DNA from: Roseovarius sp. 217
GTDB taxonomy: Bacteria; Pseudomonadota; Alphaproteobacteria; Rhodobacterales; Rhodobacteraceae
Direction of reading: 5' to 3'
Assembly: GCF_000152845.1 (NCBI RefSeq)
Contig: NZ_CH902584.1
Location: 2,431,680-2,495,679, forward strand
DNA: 64,000 nucleotides
Part shown: positions 47,646 through 56,544 of the stretch, in pieces
Position numbering within the stretch: the first letter of the stretch is position 1
Layout: the number at the start of each line of letters is the position of its first letter
Translations under genes and position numbers: made by a program
Notes under the pieces: model-generated
Seen by the model: only the letters and a program-made list of their open reading frames with translations
Told to the model about the DNA's origin: nothing
Databases searched by the model: none

Positions 47646-48563
47646 ATGCGACTTATAGTAATGGGGCAACAGGCCTTTGGCAAAGATGTGCTGGCCAAGC
47701 TGCTCGACACCGGGACAGACGAAGTTGTTGCGGTTTATTGCGAGCCTGATCGTGACGGAAAGCCCGTCGATCCGGTCAAGGAACTCGCGCTGGAAAAGGG
47801 CCTGCCGGTCCACCAGCCTGCCAATTTCGATGATCCCGCCTCGCTCGAGGTTCTGGCGGGGCATCAGGCCGATCTGATGGTGATGGCCTTTGTCAATGTG
47901 TTCGTGCCCGAGGCCGCGCGCGATACGCCGACCCATGGTTCAATCTGCTTTCACCCGTCCTTGTTGCCGCTGCATCGCGGACCCTCGGCGGTCAACTGGC
48001 CGATCATCATGGGGTCCACCAAGTCTGGCTATTCGTGGTTCTACCCGTCGGATGGCTTGGACGAGGGCGACAGCCTGTTGCAGTGGGACTGTGAGATCGG
48101 CCCGGATGACACGGTGATCGACCTCTATTTCAAGAAGATCTATCCGAGCGCCGTGGAGAGCGTGCTGACGGTCTGTGATCTCTATCGCAAGGGCAATCCA
48201 CCGCGCATCGTTCCGGACGAGGACGAGGCCACCTATGAGCGGCGCTGCACGCGCACCCATTCGCGCATCGAATGGCATCGCCCGGTGAAGCAGGTCTATG
48301 ACCTCATTCGCGGCACCAATCCGGCGCCGGGGGCCTGGACCACGCTGAACGGGGCCGAGGTCGATGTCTATGACTGCGCGCTTGTGCCGGGGGACGGTAT
48401 TTCGGGCCGCGTGCGCGAGGTGTCCGATGCCGGCGTGGCCGTGCAATGTGTGGGCGGACGGATCCTGATCAAGCGGGTGCGTCCCAAGGGTGGGGCAAAA
48501 GTGCCTGCGAGCGAATGGGCCGCCTCTGTTGATCTTGCGCCGGGGGCGACACTGGGAAGCTGA
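47646..48563 (+). CDS. Formyltransferase / 10-formyltetrahydrofolate hydrolase-like protein
   Basis: A 305-residue protein with an N-terminal formyltransferase domain and a C-terminal Fmt-like domain. It resembles the N-terminal hydrolase part of 10-formyl-THF dehydrogenase more than tRNA formyltransferase: RLIVMGQQAFGKDVLAKLL start, SICFHPSLLPLHRGPSAVNW (Phe replaces the Asn of the tRNA enzyme's N-x-H-x-SLLP) and the catalytic-Asp segment YPSDGLDEGDSLL. It lies in the oxalate operon after frc. It may release formate from 10-formyl-THF, or move a formyl group between CoA and folate; the latter is speculation. GGGAGGA precedes the ATG. Confidence 0.82.
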   Translation: MRLIVMGQQAFGKDVLAKLLDTGTDEVVAVYCEPDRDGKPVDPVKELALEKGLPVHQPANFDDPASLEVLAGHQADLMVMAFVNVFVPEAARDTPTHGSICFHPSLLPLHRGPSAVNWPIIMGSTKSGYSWFYPSDGLDEGDSLLQWDCEIGPDDTVIDLYFKKIYPSAVESVLTVCDLYRKGNPPRIVPDEDEATYERRCTRTHSRIEWHRPVKQVYDLIRGTNPAPGAWTTLNGAEVDVYDCALVPGDGISGRVREVSDAGVAVQCVGGRILIKRVRPKGGAKVPASEWAASVDLAPGATLGS

Positions 48564-48592
48564 TCTCGAAACCATAGCAAAGGGAGCGCAAC

Positions 48593-48679
48593 ATGACAGG
48601 CTTGGAAAACGACCACGCCACTACAGCAGGGCAGAGCCAGAACGCGGGCGGCCCATCGGGCGCAGGTCCGGCATGCTGA
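48593..48679 (+). CDS. Possible 28-aa leader or remnant ORF
   Basis: MTGLENDHATTAGQSQNAGG start, ending GPAC, with a good AGGGAGCG site seven bases upstream. A second frame, MLIRCALVIAPLSGHGPQAR onward (48673-48777), overlaps its end and runs almost to the universal stress gene. Neither matches a family I know. They could be the remains of a lost gene or translated leaders that couple usp to the operon. Confidence 0.35.
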   Translation: MTGLENDHATTAGQSQNAGGPSGAGPAC

Positions 48680-48779
48680 TCCGCTGCGCTCTCGTGATCG
48701 CGCCGCTTTCGGGCCACGGGCCTCAGGCGCGGTTCCTTTCCATCAACGCCGCAGGCGTTCCCAACGAGTTCTTTTGATC

Positions 48780-49643
48780 ATGCGCCAGAGCACACTTCAC
48801 ACCATCATGATGCCGGTTCGCGGAGACGGTCGGGGACCGGTCCTGTTTGCGCATGCTGCAGCCCTCGCAAAACGCTTTAATGCGCATGTGCGGGTGGTGC
48901 ATTGCCACCCCAAGGCCGAGGATATGATGCCTTATGGCGTGGTGATCCCGTCGTTCTTGCGCAAGCAGCTGGAAGAGGCGAGTCTCAAGCGCGCCGATTA
49001 CGAACAGAACTATCTGCGCGACAAGTTTGTTGCCGATGCCGCGCGTCACGGGATCAGTGTTGAACCGCGCGCGGTTGGCAAGCCCACGGCGGCATTCCGG
49101 GAATATGAGGGCAAGCAGGTAGAGGTGGTGCGTCACTATGGGCGACTTGCCGATCTGATCTGCGTGGCCAAGCCCAATCAGGACGAGAACCTAGGATACA
49201 ACACGTTGAAATCGGCGCTCTTTTCTTCGGGACGTCCGGTTCTGGTCTGTCCGGACACCGATCAGGTTGCGGCCGATATCGGCAGCCATGTGGCGATCGG
49301 CTGGAATGGCTCGCTCGAGGCATCGCGTGCGGTGGCCCTGGCGATGCCGCTGATCGAGGGTGCGGATCAGGTGACGATCCTGACGGCAGGGCGAATCGAC
49401 CACACCGCGACACCCGAAGAATTTCGGCATTATCTGGCCCAGCGGGGCATCACGTCGCAAATTCATGGGTTCGAGCGCAGCGGCAATGTGGGGCGCACGC
49501 TCTTGGAAAAATGCGCCGAAGTGGGGGCAAACATGCTGATCATGGGGGCCTATCACGAAAGTTACGAGCGGGAGTCGCTGCTTGGCGGCAATTCCGCGAC
49601 CATCGTGGCCGAAGCCACAATTCCGGTGGTCATGGTGCATTGA
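48780..49643 (+). CDS. Universal stress protein, tandem UspA domains
   Basis: About 287 residues with two Usp halves. First half: LHTIMMPVRGDGRGPVLFAH, AAALAKRFNAHVRVVHCHPK. Second half: HVAIGWNGSLEASRAVALAM, and the nucleotide-binding-like end MGAYHESYERESLLGGNSAT followed by TIPVVMVH. The start is probably the ATG; a TTG two codons earlier is possible, and no strong ribosome-binding site is seen. It lies inside the oxalate operon between the formyltransferase and tct genes. Usp proteins next to TTT or TRAP transporters are common and may regulate them. Confidence 0.87.
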   Translation: MRQSTLHTIMMPVRGDGRGPVLFAHAAALAKRFNAHVRVVHCHPKAEDMMPYGVVIPSFLRKQLEEASLKRADYEQNYLRDKFVADAARHGISVEPRAVGKPTAAFREYEGKQVEVVRHYGRLADLICVAKPNQDENLGYNTLKSALFSSGRPVLVCPDTDQVAADIGSHVAIGWNGSLEASRAVALAMPLIEGADQVTILTAGRIDHTATPEEFRHYLAQRGITSQIHGFERSGNVGRTLLEKCAEVGANMLIMGAYHESYERESLLGGNSATIVAEATIPVVMVH

Positions 49644-49805
49644 GGCGTTGAGCAAAAGTATCGGAAATTTGTGGACAGGGACAGGAGGACGACAGCAAAC
49701 TCAAGACTGGTTTGGATGAGCACCAAGAAAAGGCCGAGGAGGGCCGAGGGCGCATCAGAACCTTACTGCATCTGGCCGGATAGCGGCCATTAATGGGAGG
49801 AAGAC

Positions 49806-50762
49806 ATGAATATTCTGAAAACTTTAGCATTTGGCATCGCCGCGTTGGGGCTCACTGCTCCGGCGGCAATGGCAGAGTGGCAGCCGCGCAAGCCGATCGA
49901 CTTTGTCATCATGGCGGGTCCGGGTGGCGGCGCCGACCAGATCGCACGCTTTATTCAGTCGGTGGCTGAGAAAAAGGACATGACCAGCCGTCCGCTCATC
50001 CCCAACAATAAGGGTGGTGGCTCTGGTGCAGAAGCGCTGATCTGGCTGAATACGGCAAGCGATCCGGATCACACCATTCTGGTGACGCTCAACTCGTTCT
50101 TCTCGACACCGATCCGTCAGCCCGATCTGGGCATCGACATCCAGAACTTTACCCCGATTGCAATGATGGGTGTCGACCCCTTCGCGCTCTGGGTTCAGAA
50201 GGACAGCGGAATCGAGACTTTTGAGCAGTGGGTCGAGACGGTCAAAGCGGCGGATGGTGAGTATACCACCGGCGGCACCGGCACCGGTCAGGAAGACAGC
50301 ATCGTGTTTGCCTACCTGAACAACGCCTTCGACCTGAAGTCGAAATACATCCCATTTGACGGCGGCGGCGCGGTTGCGGCGGCTCTGGCCGGCAAGCAGA
50401 TCATGGCGACAGTGAACAACCCGGCAGAAGCACGTGGCTTCTTCCAGTCGGGCGACGTGCGGCCGCTTCTGGTCTTCTCTGACGAGCAGATGAGTGCCTA
50501 TCCGGACATTCCGACGCTCAAGGAAAAGGGCCACGATTTCAGCTATTACAATCAGCGGGCCGTTGTTGGTGCGCCGGGCATGTCGGATGAGGCAGCAGCC
50601 TATTACCAGAAGCTCTTTGAGGACATCTTCAACTCTGAAGAATGGCAGGGCTATCTGGAGGCAGAGTCTCTGTCTCCGCTGTGGATGAACCCGGAAGAGC
50701 AGCGCGCCTACTGGCAGTTGCAGGTCGAGAACCACACCAAGCTTCTTGCTGGCATGAAGTGA
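49806..50762 (+). CDS. tctC: Tripartite tricarboxylate transporter substrate-binding protein (TctC/Bug family)
   Basis: Periplasmic binding protein, 318 residues. Signal peptide NILKTLAFGIAALGLTAPAAMA; mature start WQPRKPIDFVIMAGPGGGAD; AEALIWLNTASDPDHTILVT; a TGGTGTGQEDSIVFAYL loop that usually holds the ligand carboxylate. The ligand is not readable from sequence, but the position next to oxc-frc suggests oxalate or another small dicarboxylate. A GGGAGGA site precedes the ATG. First gene of tctCBA. Confidence 0.88.
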   Translation: MNILKTLAFGIAALGLTAPAAMAEWQPRKPIDFVIMAGPGGGADQIARFIQSVAEKKDMTSRPLIPNNKGGGSGAEALIWLNTASDPDHTILVTLNSFFSTPIRQPDLGIDIQNFTPIAMMGVDPFALWVQKDSGIETFEQWVETVKAADGEYTTGGTGTGQEDSIVFAYLNNAFDLKSKYIPFDGGGAVAAALAGKQIMATVNNPAEARGFFQSGDVRPLLVFSDEQMSAYPDIPTLKEKGHDFSYYNQRAVVGAPGMSDEAAAYYQKLFEDIFNSEEWQGYLEAESLSPLWMNPEEQRAYWQLQVENHTKLLAGMK

Positions 50763-50797
50763 TCTGAAAACTTAACTCACAACAAGGAGGGCTAGCC

Positions 50798-51301
50798 ATG
50801 CGGGTTGGCGAAATAGTGACGGCGGGCGTGCTGGCCCTCCTATCCATCTACCTGATGTACAAGGCATCGGCGAACGGGATTGGCTTTGTTGCCAAGACCG
50901 GACCACAGGGCGGCTTCTGGCCATTCTGGCTATCGCTGGGCATGCTGATCTCAACCGGCTTTATCGCCCTGAACTGGGTGCGGGGCACGTCTCCGCAGTC
51001 CCAGTCGGATGAACCGGTGCTCGACTCTTATGGGCTCAAGACGCTGTTGCTCGTAGGGGGTGGTATCATTGGCTTTGTGGCGCTGATCGACATCGTGTCG
51101 ATGTATGGCGCGGTGGCCATCTTCATGCTGTACTATCTCAAGGTTCTCGGACGCCACGGCTGGTTTCTGACCAGTATGATGGTGCTGCTGTTCCCGCTTG
51201 GGCTGTTCTTCTTCTTTGAAGGGCTGATGCAAATCTCGATGCCGACCGGCATGGGATTCACCGAGCCGGTGTTCAATGTCCTCTACGAAATCATCTACTG
51301 A
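50798..51301 (+). CDS. tctB: Tripartite tricarboxylate transporter small membrane subunit (TctB)
   Basis: A 167-residue protein with four hydrophobic helices: VTAGVLALLSIYLMYKASAN; GGFWPFWLSLGMLISTGFIA; a helix around LLVGGGIIGFVALIDIVSMY; and LTSMMVLLFPLGLFFFFEGL. GFVAKTGPQGGFWPFW is typical of TctB. It partners TctA. AAGGAGG lies before the ATG; 35 bases after tctC. Confidence 0.87.
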   Translation: MRVGEIVTAGVLALLSIYLMYKASANGIGFVAKTGPQGGFWPFWLSLGMLISTGFIALNWVRGTSPQSQSDEPVLDSYGLKTLLLVGGGIIGFVALIDIVSMYGAVAIFMLYYLKVLGRHGWFLTSMMVLLFPLGLFFFFEGLMQISMPTGMGFTEPVFNVLYEIIY

Positions 51302-51340
51302 GCCGGTCACGGCCTAGCTGACAAAAGGGCGACCCAACAA

Positions 51341-52852
51341 ATGGAAATTCTATCTCTACTTGGCGACGGCATACTTGTCGCAGTGCAACCTCTTAACCTA
51401 TTGCTCATCTTTGTCGGCGTGACTCTCGGGCTCTTTATCGGCGCAATGCCGGGTCTGGGATCGGTGAACGGTGTGGCAATCCTCTTGCCGATCACCTTCC
51501 TTGTCCCGCCGGGATCAGCGATCATCTTTTTGGCCGCCATCTACTATGGTGCCATGTATGGGGGGGCTATTTCGTCGATCACCTTGGGTATTCCCGGGGC
51601 ATCGACGGCGGTCGCCACCACCTTTGACGGGCGACCACTGGCGCTGCAGGGCAAGGCGCGACTTGCCCTGGTGGCGGCAGCGATTGCCTCGTTCGTCGGG
51701 GGAACGGTGTCGGTCGTGCTCTTCACCGGCTTTGCTCCGCTTTTGGCGACGGTGGCCCTCAGCTTTGGTCCGCCTGAAATCTTTGCGCTGATGCTTCTGG
51801 CCTTTGCAACCTTTGTGGGCCTTGGCGGTGACGATATCGCCAAGACGGTGTTCTCCATCTGTTTTGGTCTCGTTCTGGCCACGGTCGGGTTTGACCAGAT
51901 TTCCGGCGCACCGCGACTGGTTCTGTTCGAAATGAACGGATTTCTTGGGGGCATCAGCTTTCTTGTTCTCGCCATCGGTGTCTATGGCATCGGCGAGATG
52001 ATCTGGACGATTGAATCGACACGGGGCGAAGTGACCAATACCGAGGCAAAGATTTCGGTAAAGGGCATCTTTGAGGACACCGGCACGACGTTCAAAAAGG
52101 GTTGGAAGGGCATGTCCATCGGCTCCTTCCTTGGCTTCTTCGTTGGCGTGCTTCCGGCGGCGGGGGCGACACCGGCCTCGCTCATGTCCTATGGCGTGAC
52201 CAAGATGATCTCGAAGCGTCCAGATGATTTCGGCAAGGGACATGTCGGAGGCGTGGCGGCCCCGGAAGCGGCGAACAACTCTGCTTCCACCGGGTCCATG
52301 CTGCCGATGCTGACCTTGGGCATTCCCGGCTCTCCCACCACCGCCATTCTGCTAGGTGGTATGGTGATCTGGGGTCTGACGCCCGGTCCGCGCCTCTTTG
52401 TGGAACAGTCGGATTTCGTCTGGGGTCTGATTGGATCGTTCTATGTCTCCAACTTCTTTGCCGTGATCGTGAACCTTGCCTTCATCCCGCTGTTTATCTG
52501 GATGCTGCGCATGCCCTTTACCGTGCTGGCACCGCTGATCTTTGTGCTCTCGGTTGTCGGTGGCTATGCGGCGATGCAGGATATGTTCGACATCTGGCTG
52601 CTGCTGATCTTTGGCTTTGGCGCGTTCTTCCTGCGCAAGTTCGACTATCCGGTGGCGCCTGCGGTTCTGGCCATCGTGCTGGGTCCGATTGCCGAGCCGA
52701 CGCTGCGCCAATCGTTGCTTCTGTCCTCGGGTGATCCGGCGATCTTCTTTAACCGGCCGATTTCGGCGCCGATCATGATCGTGGCGATCATCCTGATCCT
52801 GATGCCCGCGTTCAAGTATCTGCGTCCGCGGCGGGCCAAGCCGGCGGAATAA
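51341..52852 (+). CDS. tctA: Tripartite tricarboxylate transporter large permease (TctA)
   Basis: A 503-residue membrane protein with about 12 helices. Family segments: GVTLGLFIGAMPGLGSVNGV, IYYGAMYGGAISSITLGIPG, VGVLPAAGATPASLMSYGVT, AAPEAANNSASTGSMLPML and TLGIPGSPTTAILLGGMVIW, the duplicated substrate-path motifs. It drives secondary uptake with TctB and TctC. It is the last gene of the presumed operon and is followed by a strong terminator shared with the convergent regulator gene. Confidence 0.92.
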   Translation: MEILSLLGDGILVAVQPLNLLLIFVGVTLGLFIGAMPGLGSVNGVAILLPITFLVPPGSAIIFLAAIYYGAMYGGAISSITLGIPGASTAVATTFDGRPLALQGKARLALVAAAIASFVGGTVSVVLFTGFAPLLATVALSFGPPEIFALMLLAFATFVGLGGDDIAKTVFSICFGLVLATVGFDQISGAPRLVLFEMNGFLGGISFLVLAIGVYGIGEMIWTIESTRGEVTNTEAKISVKGIFEDTGTTFKKGWKGMSIGSFLGFFVGVLPAAGATPASLMSYGVTKMISKRPDDFGKGHVGGVAAPEAANNSASTGSMLPMLTLGIPGSPTTAILLGGMVIWGLTPGPRLFVEQSDFVWGLIGSFYVSNFFAVIVNLAFIPLFIWMLRMPFTVLAPLIFVLSVVGGYAAMQDMFDIWLLLIFGFGAFFLRKFDYPVAPAVLAIVLGPIAEPTLRQSLLLSSGDPAIFFNRPISAPIMIVAIILILMPAFKYLRPRRAKPAE

Positions 52853-52873
52853 GAAACTGTCGAGTAAAATGGG

Positions 52874-52898
52874 AAGGGGGGCCAATCGGCCCCCCTTT
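52874..52898. terminator. Bidirectional terminator between tctA and the ScfR-type gene
   Basis: AAGGGGGGCC and GGCCCCCCTT form a perfect 10-bp stem with an AATC loop and a T3 tail in the tctA direction. It abuts the convergent regulator's stop codon. Confidence 0.8.
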
Positions 52899-54304
52899 CA
52901 GCTTTCATAGCGGGTGCTGCCGCGCCGGTTCTCGTCAATCGGCAGTTCCATCAACAAGGGCTGATGCGCGCGCTGCGAACAGGCCTGGCGCGGGCAGAGG
53001 TTGCAGTTGAGGCCGATGGGTGCATAAAGTTTGGGATCGTCGAAATTGTAGCTCGAGGCATAGCGCAGGCGCTGCGCGTATTTCGCCTCGCACCCAAGGG
53101 CAAGAGTCAGGCGGCGGTCCTGCGTTTCCTCACTGAACACCGGGCGATGCACCGTGCGGCTGACGGTGAAATAGCGCGCGCCATCGGGCATTTCGACAAA
53201 TTGCGGCATCATCACGCCGGGTTGGTAAAAAGCCGTGTGAATGTTCCAGACCGGACAGGAGCCGCCATATTCCGCAAGGTGAAATGAGGTGGAATTGAAA
53301 CGTTTGGTGACATTCCCGGCCTTGTCGATGCGCAGAAAGAAGAACGGCACGCCGCGCGCGCCCTCGCGCTGCAAGGTGGTCAGGCGCTGGCAGACCTGTT
53401 CGAACGAGGTGCTGAACACCGCAGCGATCCGGTCGATGTCATAGGCGGCCGCCTCTGCTTCGCGCAGGAAGGCGTCATAGGGCATGAGAAAGGCGGCGGC
53501 GAAGTAATTGGCAAGTTCCACCCGCAGCCGGGCCAGAGCGTGTTGTGAATCGAGCCCGCTGCGGTTGACGATCCCCGACAGCACGTCAGGATAGGCAACG
53601 AGGCAGAGAACATGGGCGAGTTGAAAGGCGCGGTTGGAGGTGTCGAGCGCCTGAGACAGATGCACCACCCCGGTGGCCTCGTCATAATACCGCAGCGCAT
53701 CGCCCAGATCCCCGATCCGCCGGACTCGCACGGTGATGCCATGCCGCGTCCGAAGCCGCTCGCGCAGATCGAAATAGCGGTCTTCGGGCGAGGTGAACTC
53801 TCCCTCGCGTGCGCTTTCTGAGGCGTGCTCGAGCTCTGGGAAATGGTTGCCGTGGTCGCGAAAGAAATTGTGGATGACGGTCTCGGGCGAGCTGCGCAGC
53901 AATTCATCGGCGGCGTTGTCGCCGGCAAGGCTCAGGATCTTTTCCAGTGCAGTGCGATATGCGCCGTGCAATTCGAGAAAGAGATCGACGACGCGTGGCG
54001 CGTGATCCACCGCGCCGCGCAATTCCTGAAGATCGGGGCGGTCTGAGGCAAAGACCGGGTCGCGCACCGCAAGGCGCAGATCCGCCACCCGGCGCGCGGT
54101 CTCGTCGCGGGTCAGGTCGCGCCAATCGACGGCATAGGCATCCGCCAGTGACATCAGCATCTGCACCGACAAGCTGCGCTGATTGTTTTCGAGCAGGTTG
54201 ATGTAGGAGGGGCTGACATTCAGCATCCGGGCCATATCGGCCTGAGTCTGGCCCCGGTCGCGTCTCAACTGACGGAGCCGGGGGCCAATGAGCGTCTTTG
54301 CCAT
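52898..54304 (-). CDS. Short-chain fatty acyl-CoA regulator (ScfR/RamB-like) with XRE domain
   Basis: A 468-residue regulator: XRE helix-turn-helix (RLRQLRRDRGQTQADMARML, NVSPSYINLLENNQRSLSVQ), an ImmA/IrrE-like middle (LRVELANYFAAAFLMPYDAF), and a C-terminal domain with the cysteine cluster CNLCPRQAC. This family includes RamB and PccR, which sense acyl-CoAs and control acetate, propionate or glyoxylate-linked genes. An AGGATT site precedes the ATG; a longer frame upstream crosses the operator. It is divergent from the panE2-like gene, with an inverted repeat between the two, so oxalyl-CoA or glyoxylate metabolism is a likely target. Confidence 0.88.
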   Translation of the reverse strand: MAKTLIGPRLRQLRRDRGQTQADMARMLNVSPSYINLLENNQRSLSVQMLMSLADAYAVDWRDLTRDETARRVADLRLAVRDPVFASDRPDLQELRGAVDHAPRVVDLFLELHGAYRTALEKILSLAGDNAADELLRSSPETVIHNFFRDHGNHFPELEHASESAREGEFTSPEDRYFDLRERLRTRHGITVRVRRIGDLGDALRYYDEATGVVHLSQALDTSNRAFQLAHVLCLVAYPDVLSGIVNRSGLDSQHALARLRVELANYFAAAFLMPYDAFLREAEAAAYDIDRIAAVFSTSFEQVCQRLTTLQREGARGVPFFFLRIDKAGNVTKRFNSTSFHLAEYGGSCPVWNIHTAFYQPGVMMPQFVEMPDGARYFTVSRTVHRPVFSEETQDRRLTLALGCEAKYAQRLRYASSYNFDDPKLYAPIGLNCNLCPRQACSQRAHQPLLMELPIDENRRGSTRYES

Positions 54305-54316
54305 GGGAATCCTTAC

Positions 54317-54345
54317 AACATTACAGAAATTAGATTTGTAATGTT
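54317..54345. promoter_or_regulatory. Candidate operator between ScfR-type regulator and panE2-like gene
   Basis: AACATTACA and TGTAATGTT are perfect 9-bp inverted arms with an 11-base spacer; the left arm is preceded by another TTACA three bases away. The whole intergenic stretch is AT-rich. It differs from the TTTGCAAA repeats reported for PccR. Confidence 0.5.
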
Positions 54346-54445
54346 TACCATACACACATTGACATTAATTTCGTAGTGAAATCGGCGGGGTTCTATATAG
54401 TCGAGGGATCAATCACAGTAGCAAGATTCTATCGAAAGGACGGAC

Positions 54446-55498
54446 ATGGCTTATCGTATCGTAATCCTCGGGGCCTCTTATGGCTCTCTGCTTGGCACCA
54501 AGTTGCTGATGGCCGGGCAGGATGTGACGTTGGTCTGCCGTCAGTCCACCGCCGATCTGATCAATGCCGAGGGCACCGACGTGCGCATCAAGCTGCGTGA
54601 CGAAGCAGAGCATCGCTCGTTCCGGTCGCATGACCTGCCCGGCACGCTCAACGCGCTGACACCCGAGGATGTGAACCCCGCCGAGTATGACATGGTGGCG
54701 CTTGCCATGTCAGAGCCGCAATACTGCGCCGACAATATCGTCGACCTCTTGGGTCGGATCGCGGCGGCGGGCACGCCGTGCCTGTCGATTATGAACATGC
54801 CGCCGCTGCCCTATTTGCGCCGGGTTCCGGGACTGGATACCTCGAAACTTGAGGCGGCCTATACCTGTCCGCGGGCCTGGGCGGCGTTCAAGCCCGGCAC
54901 CGTGACCCTGTGCAGCCCCGATCCGCAGGCCTACCGCGTGGCCGAGGATGGCGCGAATACGCTGCATGTCGGGCTGCCGACCAATTTCAAGGCCGCGATT
55001 TTCGAGGATGAGGCTCATAATCGCATTCTGCGTGACCTTGAGGCCGCGATTGACGCGGTGACGGTCGATGGCAAGGACGTGCCGGTCAAACTGCGGGTCT
55101 TCGACTCGATCTATGTGCCCTTTGCCAAGTGGAGCATGCTGCTCACGGGCAATTACCGCTGTGTTCTGCCGGAAGGTGCGCGCCCGATCAAAGAGGCGGT
55201 GCATGGCGATGTGGCCTTGTCCGAGAAGATCTACAGCACCGTCGATGATGTGGTGCGCCGTCTTGGGGCGGATGCGGACGACGCCGTGCCTTTTGCCAAA
55301 TATGCAAACGCGGCCAATGGCTTGCTCAAACCGTCCTCGGCTGCACGCGCGATTGAAGGCGGGGCGGATCGGATCGAGCGGGTCGATATGCTGGTGAAAC
55401 TCATCGCCGAGCAGCAAGGCATCGAGTCGGCTGAGTTCTCGGGAATCGTCGAGACAGTGAACGCGCGGCTCAAGGCGAACCGGCGCGACGCGGCCTGA
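54446..55498 (+). CDS. panE2: Ketopantoate reductase-family protein, PanE2-like; probable oxalyl-CoA reductase
   Basis: A 350-residue NAD(P)-dependent protein with the PanE-type Rossmann start (YRIVILGASYGSLLGTKLLM), MALAMSEPQYCADNIVDLLG-like middle and a helical C-terminal domain (KLRVFDSIYVPFAKWSMLLT). True ketopantoate reductases are shorter and diverge here. In Methylorubrum/Methylobacterium extorquens a PanE2 protein in the frc-oxc cluster acts as oxalyl-CoA reductase, making glyoxylate from oxalyl-CoA. I infer the same role from neighbourhood with oxc-frc and the serine cycle. AAAGGAC precedes the ATG. Confidence 0.7.
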   Translation: MAYRIVILGASYGSLLGTKLLMAGQDVTLVCRQSTADLINAEGTDVRIKLRDEAEHRSFRSHDLPGTLNALTPEDVNPAEYDMVALAMSEPQYCADNIVDLLGRIAAAGTPCLSIMNMPPLPYLRRVPGLDTSKLEAAYTCPRAWAAFKPGTVTLCSPDPQAYRVAEDGANTLHVGLPTNFKAAIFEDEAHNRILRDLEAAIDAVTVDGKDVPVKLRVFDSIYVPFAKWSMLLTGNYRCVLPEGARPIKEAVHGDVALSEKIYSTVDDVVRRLGADADDAVPFAKYANAANGLLKPSSAARAIEGGADRIERVDMLVKLIAEQQGIESAEFSGIVETVNARLKANRRDAA

Positions 55499-55521
55499 GG
55501 CGAAGTATCAGCGCTCGCGGC

Positions 55522-56484
55522 TCAGGCCGCGAGCCCCTTGGTTCCCATCCGCAGAAATTTCTCGCGCCGATCCTTGATAAGGGCGGCGCGATCTTTTTTC
55601 GCAAGTTCTGACAGCATTGCCTCAATCGTCTTACCCACGGCAGCGATGGTGCGGGCGGAATCGCGGTGCGCCCCTCCCAAGGGTTCGTCAATGACGCGGT
55701 CCGCGACGCCAAGCCGGGTCAGATCCTGTGCCGTGAGGCGCAGCGCTTCGGCGGCTTCGCGCATCTTTTCGGCATCCTTCCACAGGATCGAGGCGCAGCC
55801 TTCGGGTGAGATCACGGAATACACCGAATGCTCCAGCATGGCCACGCGGTTGGCCGAGGCAAAGGCCACAGCCCCGCCTGATCCACCTTCGCCGATGATG
55901 ACCGACACCAGCGGCACGCCGATGGCAAGACAGGTCTCGGTGGAGCGGGCAATCGCCTCGCTTTGCCCCCGCTCTTCGGCGCCCTTGCCGGGATAGGCAC
56001 CGGGCGTGTCCACCAGCGTGATCACCGGCAGGCCGAAACGGTCGGCCATCTGCATGAGGCGCACGGCCTTGCGATAGCCCTCGGGGCGGGCCATGCCAAA
56101 GTTGCGGGCGATCCGGCTCTTGGTATCGTTGCCTTTTTCATGGCCTATGACCATCACGGGGCGGTCCTTCAGCCGCGCAAGCCCGCCCATGACGGCATGA
56201 TCTTCGCCAAAGACGCGGTCCCCGGCGAGCGGGGTATAATCGGAAAACAACGCCTCGATATAGTCGCGGCAATGCGGGCGGTCGGGGTGACGCGCCACCT
56301 GACATTTCCGCCACGGGGTCAGCGTTCTATAGAGGTCATGCAGCATCTCGGCGGCCTTGGCATCAAGAGCTGCAGCCTCGGCATCGACGTTCATTTCGGC
56401 ATTGCCGCGGGCAAGTGCGCGCAGTTCCTCGGCCTTGCCTTCAATCTCGGCCAGCGGCTTTTCAAAGTCGAGGTAGTTGGTCAT
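55522..56484 (-). CDS. accA: Acetyl-CoA carboxylase carboxyltransferase subunit alpha
   Basis: Makes malonyl-CoA with AccD (encoded 5 kb to the right). 320 residues from the second of two close ATGs, which gives the family start [20 protein letters not shown]. Motifs: [24 protein letters not shown] region ([18 protein letters not shown]), [20 protein letters not shown] and [20 protein letters not shown]. It is convergent with panE2, with 23 bases between stops. Confidence 0.95.
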   Translation of the reverse strand: MTNYLDFEKPLAEIEGKAEELRALARGNAEMNVDAEAAALDAKAAEMLHDLYRTLTPWRKCQVARHPDRPHCRDYIEALFSDYTPLAGDRVFGEDHAVMGGLARLKDRPVMVIGHEKGNDTKSRIARNFGMARPEGYRKAVRLMQMADRFGLPVITLVDTPGAYPGKGAEERGQSEAIARSTETCLAIGVPLVSVIIGEGGSGGAVAFASANRVAMLEHSVYSVISPEGCASILWKDAEKMREAAEALRLTAQDLTRLGVADRVIDEPLGGAHRDSARTIAAVGKTIEAMLSELAKKDRAALIKDRREKFLRMGTKGLAA

Positions 56485-56544
56485 TGCTGTCATGTCTCCA
56501 CGGTTGCCGTGGGGTTATATGGCTGGAAGAGGGGTGATTTGCAA

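Noticed and set aside
49716..49793. 25-codon frame before tctC
   Set aside because: No ribosome-binding site at a usable distance and a very basic, low-information sequence; it is likely leader RNA.
50255..50270. TGGTATAC-like sequence inside tctC as a further GntR operator
   Set aside because: It lies in coding sequence, matches only 8 of 10 bases and has no promoter context.
54446..55498. Annotation as the biosynthetic ketopantoate reductase of CoA synthesis
   Set aside because: The length, diverged C-terminal domain and oxalate-gene context point to the PanE2 group instead.
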